Source: an uncultured Atopobiaceae bacterium (GTDB lineage Bacteria > Actinomycetota > Coriobacteriia > Coriobacteriales > Atopobiaceae). From it: a stretch of DNA of 11,186 bases. The notes beneath the pieces are model-generated. The model saw nothing but the letters and a program-made list of their open reading frames with translations, was not told the origin of the DNA and did not search any database. Positions 1-6,516 of this stretch are shown one piece after another. Both the position numbers and the translations under genes were made by a program. The DNA lies in contig CALUJT010000049.1 of the NCBI GenBank assembly GCA_944321005.1, positions 1-11,186 on the forward strand, given 5' to 3'. Positions within the stretch are counted from its first letter, which is position 1. Every line of letters starts with the position of its first letter.

Positions 1-336
1 AAGGAGATCGTGGTCGACCTCTGCGACAAGTGCCACCCGTTCTACACCGGCCAGCAGAAGCTCGTCGACACCGGCGGCCGCGTCCAGCGCTTCGCCGACA
101 AGTTCGGTGGCGCCGCCGCTGCCCAGCTGAAGAAGGCCCAGGAGGCCAAGGCCGCCAAGGCCGCCAAGGCTGCTGAGGAGGCCGCCGCCAAGAAGGCCGC
201 CAAGGAGGCCAAGGCCGCCGAGAAGGCCAAGCGTGCCGCCGAGTACGCCAAGAAGGCCGAGGCCGAGGCCGCCAAGGCCGCCGCTGCCCCCGCCGAGGAG
301 GCCGCTGCCGAGCCCGAGGCCACCGAGGCCGAGTAG
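1..336 (+). CDS. rpmE: 50S ribosomal protein L31 with long Ala/Lys/Glu-rich C-terminal tail (5' end cut off)
   Basis: The reading frame is already open at the window edge, so the start codon and the first zinc-binding cysteine pair lie outside; 111 residues are visible. The first 37 carry the L31 signature: a CDKC pair (residues 8-11, the second half of the zinc ribbon of C+ type L31), then [15 protein letters not shown] and RF. L31 is a small protein of the large ribosomal subunit that helps bridge the subunits. Normal L31 proteins stop shortly after this point (about 70 residues in total). Here some 74 more residues follow, almost all Ala, Lys and Glu, Lys-rich first and acidic at the very end. 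The tail should be helical or disordered. Its reading frame is intact and a strong terminator follows the stop, so it looks like part of the real protein. Identity is certain; the role of the tail is unknown. Confidence 0.95.
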   Translation, partial: KEIVVDLCDKCHPFYTGQQKLVDTGGRVQRFADKFGGAAAAQLKKAQEAKAAKAAKAAEEAAAKKAAKEAKAAEKAKRAAEYAKKAEAEAAKAAAAPAEEAAAEPEATEAE

Positions 337-363
337 CCCCGCATCCACAGGCACGGGAACGCA

Positions 364-407
364 GGCGCCCCGCCCCTCTCACGTTGAGGGGCGGGGCGCC
401 TTTCTCG
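364..407 (+). terminator. Intrinsic terminator of rpmE
   Basis: A perfect 15-bp GC-rich stem (364-378 with 386-400, loop of 7) is followed by TTTCT. It lies 27 bp after the rpmE stop and between two convergent genes, so it may also slow transcription arriving from the minus-strand gene. The T-run is on the rpmE side only. Confidence 0.88.
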
Positions 408-434
408 AGACCGTGGAGGGTCGGCGGCGCGCCC

Positions 435-1880
435 CTACTCCGCGTCCGCGGCGCGGACGAGGGCAAAGAGGTCCGCGTACGTGAAGGTCTCCTCGTAGGG
501 GACGAAGAGGAACGAGGTCTCGTGCACGTAGGAGGTGGTCACGCGCGCGACGGCGCGGGAGGGGTCCTCTGCGGAGCCAAAGGCGAGCGTGAGAGTGACG
601 GTGCCGCCCACGTCCTCGGGGAGCGTGCCCTCGAAGGTGAGCGTGCCGTCGGACTCCTCCACGAGCGCGGCGGTGAACGGGACGTCCGCGAGCGCGGCGT
701 CGCCCTCGCTCGAGGCGACGTCTGAGGACGGGCCCGCGTGGTAGTGCGCCACGCCGGACACGGTGCCCGTGACCTGCTCTACGCCGGCATCGCTTCGAGC
801 CGAGGCGATGGTCACGACGAGCTCGGACTGGCGTGCGGCGAGGCACTTCTCGCCATCGGCCTCCTGGCTCTGGAACGTGCCCCGCCACGTCCCCACGAGG
901 GGATCGAGGCTTCGCTCCCGCGCCCTCTCGTCAACGCTCACGCTCTCGATCTCCCACTGCCCGGAGGCGGAGCGGAAGGCAAACCCAACCGTCATGCGGC
1001 ACTCGTAGCGCTCGTACGCGCCCCCTTGGGAAAAGGTCAGCGTGACCTCCTGCGTCTGGGACTCGTCGTCGAGCGCGCCGCTCTCCGCCGTAACGCTCGC
1101 CCCGGCATAGAGCTCCGCGAGCGTTGGCCCTTCGGACCCGTCCCCCAGCCCCAGGGCGCGGTCCGCGCGCTCGAGGATGAGGCCGGCGTTCTCGATGACC
1201 CGCGCCTCGTTCACTCCCTCGGTCGTGTGCCAGGAGACGCGCACGTTCTCCGGATCGCCCACGGCCTCCCACGTGCCGCCCGTCGCGGAGTAGCGCAGCG
1301 TGGCGGCCTTCTCGGCGCTGACGCCGTGGCTCCCGGAGTAGGTGACCATTACCTCGGCGGTGGCCTCGCCCGTCTCGGCGTCGCGCGACACGGAGCGCAC
1401 GTCAACCTCCCGCGGAACGAGGATGTCGTCCCAGCCGAAGGAGCCGCTCTGGTAGGCGGGGGCCTCGAGTCGCGCCGCCGCGTCGTCGGAGACGAGCTCC
1501 GCGGAGGGGAGGCTCGGCGCGCTCGTGGCGAGCGCGACCGCGGCAACGATGGCCGCGACCGCGACCGTTGCCACCAGTGCCGCGGCGAGGCGGTGCGTGC
1601 GCACGGCCTCCGCCAGGCGCACGGCCCGCGCGCGCAGGTAGTCGCCCAGAGTGCCCGTCACGTCGCGCAGGCGGGGCGGCTCGTCCTCCGCCGACGGGGC
1701 GGCGGCGTCCACGGGCGGGCGCCTCTCGGTGGGGGCGTCGTGGCGGTCGGGAAGCTCCGCGGTCTCTCCGGCAAAGGTGTCGCTCGGCTCCGGCCTGGGG
1801 GCCGTGCGCTCGGGGGCGGGCTCCGTCTCCGACGCCGGCTGCCGGTCCGGGCTCTGAGGGGTGTCTTCGGACTCTGCCAT
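435..1880 (-). CDS. Hypothetical membrane-anchored protein with beta-rich extracytoplasmic repeats
   Basis: I do not recognise a family. The start chosen (481 aa) has a good ribosome binding site, GGAGAA, 4 bases before the ATG; the frame is open about 38 codons further upstream but without such a site. Residues 1-95 are Pro/Glu/Asp/Arg-rich and probably disordered in the cytoplasm. Residues 97-119 are one Ala/Val/Leu membrane segment without a signal cleavage site. The rest (about 360 residues) would lie outside the cell. It holds two loosely similar modules (about 160-215 and 262-317), each with a strand such as EVMVTY or EVTLTF followed by a GxW(E) turn. Then comes a domain starting GTWRGTF (about 330-460), rich in alternating hydrophobic residues, like a beta-barrel or lipocalin-like ligand-binding fold. 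No catalytic motif is evident. It is the only minus-strand gene in an otherwise co-directional conserved block, convergent with rpmE and divergent from prfA. Codon use matches its neighbours. Confidence 0.8.
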   Translation of the reverse strand: MAESEDTPQSPDRQPASETEPAPERTAPRPEPSDTFAGETAELPDRHDAPTERRPPVDAAAPSAEDEPPRLRDVTGTLGDYLRARAVRLAEAVRTHRLAAALVATVAVAAIVAAVALATSAPSLPSAELVSDDAAARLEAPAYQSGSFGWDDILVPREVDVRSVSRDAETGEATAEVMVTYSGSHGVSAEKAATLRYSATGGTWEAVGDPENVRVSWHTTEGVNEARVIENAGLILERADRALGLGDGSEGPTLAELYAGASVTAESGALDDESQTQEVTLTFSQGGAYERYECRMTVGFAFRSASGQWEIESVSVDERARERSLDPLVGTWRGTFQSQEADGEKCLAARQSELVVTIASARSDAGVEQVTGTVSGVAHYHAGPSSDVASSEGDAALADVPFTAALVEESDGTLTFEGTLPEDVGGTVTLTLAFGSAEDPSRAVARVTTSYVHETSFLFVPYEETFTYADLFALVRAADAE

Positions 1881-1913
1881 GGTTTCTCCTTCAAACGTAG
1901 GCACTAAGTGTCG

Positions 1914-1935
1914 CATACCCGGCGGTCGGGGTATG
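1914..1935. promoter_or_regulatory. Inverted repeat with candidate divergent -10 boxes between the minus-strand gene and prfA
   Basis: A perfect 7-bp inverted repeat, CATACCC then 8 bases then GGGTATG, sits about 34 bp upstream of the minus-strand start. Its right arm runs into TATGAT (1932-1937), a good -10 box for rightward transcription to prfA. Its left arm read on the other strand gives TATGCG, a weaker -10 for the minus-strand gene. No convincing -35 box is visible for either direction. It may be a shared operator or simply two back-to-back promoters. Confidence 0.4.
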
Positions 1936-1974
1936 ATTACAGGGCTGACGTGACCCAATCTCGAGGGAGGCTCC

Positions 1975-2001
1975 GTGTACCTGCGGTTTGACATGCTCTA
2001 G
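1975..2001 (+). other. Possible 8-residue leader ORF upstream of prfA
   Basis: A strong Shine-Dalgarno sequence (GAGGGAGG, 1963-1970) stands 4 bases before GTG, opening an 8-codon frame that ends in TAG (residues MYLRFDML with the GTG read as Met). A small hairpin follows: GGGCGC, 3-base loop, GCGCCC (2011-2025). The prfA ribosome binding site lies after that. This layout is like a leader peptide, but it is very short and could be chance. I know of no precedent at prfA. Confidence 0.25.
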
Positions 2002-2067
2002 CTGTGCCCCGGGCGCCCTGCGCCCCCAGCACGCATGCCCAGTTACGCGACACATAAGGAGATTCCC

Positions 2068-3132
2068 GTGCGAGACAAGCTCTTGAAGATCATCCAGGCA
2101 TACGAGGAGCTCGAGAAGAAGCTCATGGACCCCGCCGTGGTGTCCGACCCCAAGGAGTACGCGCGCCTGGCCAAGGAGCACGCGAGCCAGTCCGAGCTCG
2201 TGGCCAAGGCCCGCGAGTACCTAGGCGCCCTCGACGACATCGAGGCCGCGAAGGAGATGCTGCACGAGGCGGACGCCGACGAGAAGGCCATGCTCCAGGA
2301 GGACATCTCCGCCAACGAGGCCAAGCTCCCCGCACTCGAGGACGACATCAAGTTCCTGCTCATCCCCGCCGACCCTAACGACGAGAAGGACACCATCGTG
2401 GAGATTCGCGCCGGTGTGGGCGGCGACGAGGCCGCCATCTTCGCGGGCGACCTCTTCAAGATGTACCAGCACTTCTGCGAGGGTCGCGGCTGGAAGATCC
2501 AGATCCTCTCTTCGTCTCCGAGCGAGGCGGGCGGCTTCAAGACCATCGAGTTCAAGGTCACGGGCGACAAGGTGTACTCCGTGATGAAGTACGAGTCGGG
2601 CGTGCACCGCGTCCAGCGCGTGCCCAAGACCGAGAGCCAGGGCCGCATCCAGACCTCCACGGCCACCGTGGCCGTGCTTCCCGAGGCCGACGAGATCGAC
2701 ATCCAGATCGACCAGAACGACCTGCGCATCGACACCTACTGCGCATCCGGCCCCGGCGGTCAGTGCGTCAACACCACGTACTCGGCGGTGCGCATCACCC
2801 ACCTGCCCACCAACACGGTGGTGCAGTCCCAGGACCAGCGCTCTCAGATTCAGAACCGTGAGGTGTGCATGCAGATGCTGCGCGCCCGTCTCTATGAGAT
2901 GGAGCTCGAGAAGCAGCAGGCGGAGCAGGGGGCCGCGCGCCTCAGCCAGATTGGCCACGGTAACCGCTCGGAGAAGATCCGCACCTACAACCAGCCGCAG
3001 GACCGTGTGACCGACCACCGCATCGGCTTCAACGGCACCTACAACGGCGTCCTTCTGGGCGACGCGCTGTCCTCCGTCATCGAGGCCCTCGCCGCCGCCG
3101 AGCGCGCGGAGAAGCTCGCGCAGGCGGTGTAG
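2068..3132 (+). CDS. prfA: Peptide chain release factor 1 (RF1)
   Basis: RF1 ends translation at UAA and UAG codons by triggering hydrolysis of peptidyl-tRNA in the ribosome. The protein is 354 aa, the usual length. The GTG start is chosen because AAGGAG lies 6 bases upstream; an in-frame ATG 33 bp earlier has no such site. The N-terminal third is charged and helical. The codon-recognition motif PxT, which separates RF1 from RF2 (SPF), appears as PKT at residues 186-188 inside RVQRVPKTESQGRI. The catalytic GGQ is at 230-232 in SGPGGQCVNTT, followed by SAVRITHLPT. The residue after GGQ is Cys and a later Tyr replaces the common Asp (NTTDS), mild departures from the E. coli form. Gln232 is the expected target of PrmC, encoded next. 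The gene is separated from prmC by 373 bp, so the two may not share one transcript. Confidence 0.97.
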   Translation: MRDKLLKIIQAYEELEKKLMDPAVVSDPKEYARLAKEHASQSELVAKAREYLGALDDIEAAKEMLHEADADEKAMLQEDISANEAKLPALEDDIKFLLIPADPNDEKDTIVEIRAGVGGDEAAIFAGDLFKMYQHFCEGRGWKIQILSSSPSEAGGFKTIEFKVTGDKVYSVMKYESGVHRVQRVPKTESQGRIQTSTATVAVLPEADEIDIQIDQNDLRIDTYCASGPGGQCVNTTYSAVRITHLPTNTVVQSQDQRSQIQNREVCMQMLRARLYEMELEKQQAEQGAARLSQIGHGNRSEKIRTYNQPQDRVTDHRIGFNGTYNGVLLGDALSSVIEALAAAERAEKLAQAV

Positions 3133-3213
3133 CGCGCCATCTGACGTCAGTCGCTTCTGGGTCGCCAGCCTCCGATGGGGCTGACGGCCCAGACTGCCAT
3201 GGGGGCACTGCAT

Positions 3214-3427
3214 GGTTTTGCCCTTCGTGCGATGCGCGGCGACGGTGGTGCAAGGTTTGCGCTTTCGTGCGATGCAATATTCGCTAGATTCCTCGTCCTG
3301 ACGCCGTCTCCCCAAATTGCTATATGGGATAACGTTGTGCTCTCCGCGCGGCCGACCCCAAAATCGCATCGCACGAAGACCGAAACCTCGCAGCGGCGCC
3401 CGCTCGCATCGCACGAAGGGCAAAACT
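3214..3427. repeat. Four-copy symmetric repeat array (two direct plus two inverted units)
   Basis: Four copies of a 22-bp unit are present: GGTTT, five variable bases, then TTCGTGCGATGC. The invariant 12-base core occurs on the plus strand at 3224-3235 and 3264-3275 and on the minus strand at 3367-3378 and 3407-3418. Cores within each pair are exactly 40 bp apart and the whole set is symmetric about position 3321. The outermost two copies form a perfect 22-bp inverted repeat (3215-3236 with 3405-3426). The variable five bases are TGCCC, GCGCT, GGTC-type (CGGTC) and TGCCC. As RNA or cruciform DNA it could form a long interrupted hairpin. The nature is unknown: a REP/MITE-like element or a protein-binding array are possible. 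Confidence 0.85.
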
Positions 3428-3447
3428 GTGTACACGGCCGCCACCTA

Positions 3448-3483
3448 TGACGCCGCTGCGTCACGCTATGATGCAGTGACGCA
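3448..3483 (+). promoter_or_regulatory. Candidate prmC promoter embedded in a palindrome
   Basis: A perfect 8-bp inverted repeat, TGCGTCAC then 11 bases then GTGACGCA (3457-3464 with 3476-3483), encloses a good -10 box TATGAT (3467-3472). A third half-site TGACGC (3448-3453) makes a second, 6-bp inverted repeat with the left arm. A transcript would start near 3479, about 27 bases before the prmC ATG. No good -35 box is seen, which would fit a promoter needing or blocked by a DNA-binding protein. Function is inferred only from layout. Confidence 0.45.
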
Positions 3484-3505
3484 CGGACGAGGGGGAGGGG
3501 AGCCC

Positions 3506-4423
3506 ATGCCAAGAACGGATCTCTGGACGATCAAGCGCGTGCTCGACTGGACGAGCGGCTACCTCGAGCGCAAGGGCGACGAGCACCCCCGCCTCTCCGC
3601 CGAGTGGCTGCTCGCCAACGTGTGCGGGCTCTCGCGCGTGGAGCTCTACGTCAACTTCGACAAGCCGCTGGAGGCGGACGAGCTGGCCGCCATGCACGCC
3701 GCCATCGAGAGGCGCGCGTCCGGCGAGCCCCTGCAGTACGTGACCGGCGAGATGCCGTTCCGCCACATCGTGCTGCGCTGCGAGCGCGGCGTGCTCATCC
3801 CGCGGCCCGAGACGGAGATCCTCGTGGACGCCGCCCTCGAGGGGGTGGACGAGGCGCGGCTGCGCCCGGCCCGGGGGACCGAGGAGGTCCGCGTGCTCGA
3901 GGTGGGCACCGGCACCGGCTGCGTCGCGCTCTCCATCGCCTCCGAGCGCCCCGGCACGCACGTGACCGCCACCGACCTCTCCGTGCGCGCCGCGGAGCTC
4001 GCCGCGCGCAACCGCGAGGCTCTCGGGCTCGAGGATGAGGTCGACATCGTGGAGTGCGACCTCGCCGCAGGCGTTGACCCGAGCCTCATGGGGAGCTTTT
4101 CCGTGCTCGTGTCCAACCCGCCCTACATCCCCACGCGCGTCCTGCGCGAGGAGGTCCCCGCGGAGGTGGCCGACTTCGAGCCCGAGCTCGCGCTCGACGG
4201 CGGGGAGGACGGGCTCGACGTGTTCCGTCGCCTGCTCGACCTGGCCCCCGTTGCCCTGGAGCCGGGCGGCATGCTCTGCGTCGAGCTCTTCGAGGGCTCG
4301 CTCGAGGACGCCGCCGCGCTCGTTCGGGAGCGCGGCGGTTGGGCCTCCGTGGAGATCCGCGAGGACCTCACGCACAGGCCGCGCGTCCTCGTGGCGAGGC
4401 GCGCGACGGATGGGGAGGAGTGA
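3506..4423 (+). CDS. prmC: Release factor glutamine N5-methyltransferase PrmC (HemK)
   Basis: PrmC uses S-adenosylmethionine to methylate the Gln of the GGQ motif in release factors, raising termination efficiency; its substrate RF1 is encoded just upstream. The protein is 305 aa, slightly above the usual 275-290. The ATG chosen follows a GGGAGGGG ribosome binding site; the open frame extends upstream through the repeat array but without a start signal. A helical N-terminal domain (about 1-95) contains the family motifs EPLQYVTGE and IPRPETE (98-104). The SAM-binding motif I is LEVGTGTG (131-138), the motif with acidic ribose-binding residue is TATDLS, and the catalytic NPPY signature is at 204-207 followed by IPT. 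The stop lies 2 bp before the next start, and the GGGGAGGAG within its end serves as the next gene's ribosome binding site. Confidence 0.97.
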   Translation: MPRTDLWTIKRVLDWTSGYLERKGDEHPRLSAEWLLANVCGLSRVELYVNFDKPLEADELAAMHAAIERRASGEPLQYVTGEMPFRHIVLRCERGVLIPRPETEILVDAALEGVDEARLRPARGTEEVRVLEVGTGTGCVALSIASERPGTHVTATDLSVRAAELAARNREALGLEDEVDIVECDLAAGVDPSLMGSFSVLVSNPPYIPTRVLREEVPAEVADFEPELALDGGEDGLDVFRRLLDLAPVALEPGGMLCVELFEGSLEDAAALVRERGGWASVEIREDLTHRPRVLVARRATDGEE

Positions 4424-4425
4424 GC

Positions 4426-5073
4426 GTGGAGATACTGTTCGCAGACGGTCTGGACGTCGTGGACCCCCTGCTGGTCGACCGCGCGGCGAAGACCCTTGGG
4501 GAGGGCGGCGTCGCCGTGCTCCCCACGGACTCCGTCTACGGCATCTGCTGCGCCGCAACGCCTGACAACCCGGGCCACGAGCGAATCTTCGAGGTCAAGA
4601 GGCGCGACAGGGCGCAGACGCTCCCGTGGTTCGTGGCGGATGCCTCGGACCTGACCCTCTATGGCAGGGACGTCCCCGCCTGGGCGCTCCGGCTGGCCAA
4701 GTACCACTGGCCCGGCGCTCTCACGCTGGTGGTGAGGGCGTCCGAGCGCGTCCCCGCGGAGTACGCGCAGCCCGCCCCCGGCGGGGCAACCATCGCGCTG
4801 CGCGTTCCCGGCTCTGAGCTCGACCGCGCCGTCGTACGCGCCCTCGGGTGCCCCGTCGCCCAGACGAGCGCCAACGTCCACGGCGCCCCGTCGGCGACCT
4901 CCGGGGCGGGCCTCGACCCCCTCGTGGCCGACGCGGTTGATCTTGTGGTTGACGCCGGGCCCGCAACGGTGGGCGTCGCCTCGACCATCGTGGACGCCAC
5001 GGGAGCGGAGCCTCGCGTCCTGCGCGCAGGCGCCCTCGCCGAGTCCGAGGTCCTGCTCTCCGCGCGCCTCTGA
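4426..5073 (+). CDS. tsaC: L-threonylcarbamoyladenylate synthase (TsaC/Sua5/YrdC family)
   Basis: This enzyme makes threonylcarbamoyl-AMP from threonine, bicarbonate and ATP, the first step of the t6A37 modification of ANN-reading tRNAs. The 215-aa length matches a YrdC/TsaC domain alone, without the extra C-terminal domain of full-length Sua5. Motifs in order: VLPTDSVYG (31-39), the basic loop [10 protein letters not shown] (58-67), WPGALTLV (95-102), RVP (126-128), TSAN (147-150) and STIVDAT (186-192). The GTG start is chosen because GGGGAGGAG ends 5 bases before it; another in-frame GTG six bases earlier overlaps the prmC stop and would sit on the ribosome binding site. It is almost certainly co-translated with prmC. 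The partner genes tsaB, tsaD and tsaE are not in the window. Confidence 0.93.
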   Translation: MEILFADGLDVVDPLLVDRAAKTLGEGGVAVLPTDSVYGICCAATPDNPGHERIFEVKRRDRAQTLPWFVADASDLTLYGRDVPAWALRLAKYHWPGALTLVVRASERVPAEYAQPAPGGATIALRVPGSELDRAVVRALGCPVAQTSANVHGAPSATSGAGLDPLVADAVDLVVDAGPATVGVASTIVDATGAEPRVLRAGALAESEVLLSARL

Positions 5074-5127
5074 CTGTTACTTCTCGTGCCGTCCGTCCCT
5101 GGGCAGGGCGGCCGGGGCGTCCCTCAG

Positions 5128-5174
5128 TGCTACATTGGTGCTTGCAGCGCCTCACGCGCCCGCCGCGGGCGGGC
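5128..5174 (+). promoter_or_regulatory. Candidate glyA promoter element and leader hairpin
   Basis: The 125-bp gap before glyA contains TGCTACATT (5128-5136), an extended -10 type sequence without an obvious -35 box. A 7-bp GC hairpin, GCCCGCC, 3-base loop, GGCGGGC (5158-5174), lies in the presumed leader 24 bases before the ATG. I see no known riboswitch fold. Both calls are tentative. Confidence 0.25.
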
Positions 5175-5198
5175 TCCTTGCGAGAAGGGGAGGTTCCC

Positions 5199-6452
5199 AT
5201 GTTCTGCGAGCACCTGAGAGAGTCCGACCCCGAGGTCTTCTCGGCCATCGACGACGAGCTCCGTCGGCAGCGCTCCTCCATCGAGCTCATAGCCTCGGAG
5301 AACTTCGTCTCGATGGCGGTCCTGGAGGCGGTGGGCTCGCCCCTCACCAACAAGTACGCCGAGGGCCTTCCCGGCAAGCGCTACTACGGGGGATGCTGGG
5401 CGGTCGACGAGGCGGAGAACCTCGCCCGAGACCGCGCGAAGAGGCTCTTTGGAGCCGGCTTCGCCAACGTGCAGCCGCACTCCGGGGCACAGGCCAACTA
5501 CGCCGCCCTCGCCGCCCTCGCCCAGCCCGGCGACACGGTCATGGGCATGGCGCTCGACAACGGCGGCCACCTCACGCACGGCTCGCCGGCAAACTTCTCC
5601 GGCAAGCTCTACCGGATCGTCTCCTACGGTGTGGACGCCCAGACCGAGCGCATAGACTACGATGCCGTCGCCGCGCTCGCCGAGGCCGAGAAGCCCAGGG
5701 TCATCATCGCCGGGGCCTCCGCCTACCCCCGCATCATCGACTTCGAGCGCTTCGCGGAGATCGCGCGCTCAGTGGGCGCCCATCTCATGGTGGACATGGC
5801 GCACATCGCCGGACTCGTGGCCACGGGGCGCCACCCCTCGCCGGTCCCCTGCGCGGACGTGACCACCACGACCACGCACAAGACCCTGCGGGGCCCGCGC
5901 GGCGGCCTCATCCTCTCCAACGACCCGGAGATCGCCAAGAGGCTCGACTCCGCGGTGTTCCCCGGGAGCCAGGGCGGCCCGCTCGAGCACGTGATCGCCG
6001 GCAAGGCCGTCGCCTTTGGCGAGGCGCTGAGGCCGGAGTTCGCGGACTATGCGGACGCCGTCCTCGCAAACGCCAAGGCGCTCGGGCGCGGCATGGAGTC
6101 CCGCGGCCTGCGCCTGGTCTCCGGCGGCACGGACAACCATCTGCTGCTCGTCGACCTCACGCCGGCAGGCGAGGTCACCGGCCGCGACGCCGAGCGCGCG
6201 CTCGACGCGGTGGGCATCACCGTGAACAAGAACACCATCCCCGGCGAGAGGCGCTCGCCCTTCGTCACGAGCGGCATTCGCGTGGGCTCTGCCGCCGCCA
6301 CGACGCGCGGCTTCTCCGAGCAGGAGTGCGAGCGCATCGGCCAGCTCATCGGCGACGTGGTGACCAACGTGGACAACGCGCAGCTCGCCGACCGCACCGC
6401 CCTCGAGGTACGCGAGCTCCTCAACGCTCACCCCCTCTACCCCGAGCTGTAG
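5199..6452 (+). CDS. glyA: Serine hydroxymethyltransferase
   Basis: A PLP enzyme of the cytoplasm that converts serine and tetrahydrofolate to glycine and 5,10-methylenetetrahydrofolate, the main source of one-carbon units. At 417 aa it has the normal bacterial length and no gaps. Visible motifs: LIASENF (30-36), [10 protein letters not shown] and GKRYYGG (59-65) of the active site; [10 protein letters not shown] (127-136); VDMAHIAGL (198-206) with the PLP-ring aspartate; and the PLP-lysine motif [15 protein letters not shown] with Lys228. Arg361 in [14 protein letters not shown] is the expected substrate-carboxylate ligand. GCWAVDEAE replaces the more usual GCEYVDxxE, a small local change. 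The ATG start has GGGGAGG 6 bases upstream. Its own leader suggests separate transcription from tsaC. Confidence 0.98.
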   Translation: MFCEHLRESDPEVFSAIDDELRRQRSSIELIASENFVSMAVLEAVGSPLTNKYAEGLPGKRYYGGCWAVDEAENLARDRAKRLFGAGFANVQPHSGAQANYAALAALAQPGDTVMGMALDNGGHLTHGSPANFSGKLYRIVSYGVDAQTERIDYDAVAALAEAEKPRVIIAGASAYPRIIDFERFAEIARSVGAHLMVDMAHIAGLVATGRHPSPVPCADVTTTTTHKTLRGPRGGLILSNDPEIAKRLDSAVFPGSQGGPLEHVIAGKAVAFGEALRPEFADYADAVLANAKALGRGMESRGLRLVSGGTDNHLLLVDLTPAGEVTGRDAERALDAVGITVNKNTIPGERRSPFVTSGIRVGSAAATTRGFSEQECERIGQLIGDVVTNVDNAQLADRTALEVRELLNAHPLYPEL

Positions 6453-6457
6453 ATCGC

Positions 6458-6498
6458 GACAGGGGGCGGGGGCTCCGTCACCGCTCCGTCCCCCTGTC
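6458..6498 (-). repeat. Palindromic element, copy 1, between glyA and upp
   Basis: A 41-bp imperfect palindrome with 9-bp terminal arms GACAGGGGG and CCCCCTGTC. Read on the minus strand it matches the element after upp with two substitutions and one missing base, including the asymmetric interior CGGTGAC. It lies 5 bp after the glyA stop and 18 bp before upp. No T-run follows, so it would be a weak terminator at best; it may act as an mRNA end-protecting hairpin or be a REP-type repeat. Confidence 0.8.
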
Positions 6499-6516
6499 AC
6501 AAGAAAGGAGCCAGCA

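Larger units (their letters stand above)
3133..3505. other. Gene-free intergenic region between prfA and prmC
   Basis: This 373-bp gap holds no credible gene: open frames crossing it on both strands lack ribosome binding sites and run through the repeats. From left to right it contains a palindrome CTGACGTCAG just after the prfA stop, a weak hairpin CCATG/CATGG followed by TTTT (3197-3219, a poor terminator candidate), the four-copy symmetric repeat array, and the palindromic prmC promoter region. The middle (about 3276-3360) is more AT-rich than the coding DNA around it. Confidence 0.7.

Noticed and set aside
738..1907. 389-codon plus-strand frame opposite the hypothetical gene
   Set aside because: Arg/Gly/His-rich translation without domains or start signal; the minus-strand frame has a proper ribosome binding site, a membrane segment and ordered domains.
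1988..1993. Perfect -35 box TTGACA upstream of prfA
   Set aside because: No acceptable -10 box occurs 15-19 bases downstream, where the sequence is a GC hairpin; it probably arises from the short leader frame.
3141..3150. 10-bp palindrome CTGACGTCAG after prfA
   Set aside because: A 10-bp palindrome is expected several times by chance in a window of this size; no further structure supports it alone.
3214..3427. CRISPR-like array
   Set aside because: Repeat units change orientation in the middle, the intervals are only 28 bp and partly similar to each other, and there are no cas genes.
2221..3444. 407-codon minus-strand frame opposite prfA running into the repeat array
   Set aside because: It is a shadow of prfA in high-GC DNA; composition is biased and it crosses non-coding repeats.
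3175..3450. 91-codon plus-strand and 121-codon minus-strand frames over the prfA-prmC gap
   Set aside because: Both translate the inverted repeats (fragments such as SHRTKGKT or ASHEGQN recur from the repeat itself), lack ribosome binding sites and are better explained as non-coding repeat DNA.
5074..5198. Riboswitch (glycine, SAM or THF) upstream of glyA
   Set aside because: The leader is short and shows only one small GC hairpin, with none of the conserved cores of those classes.
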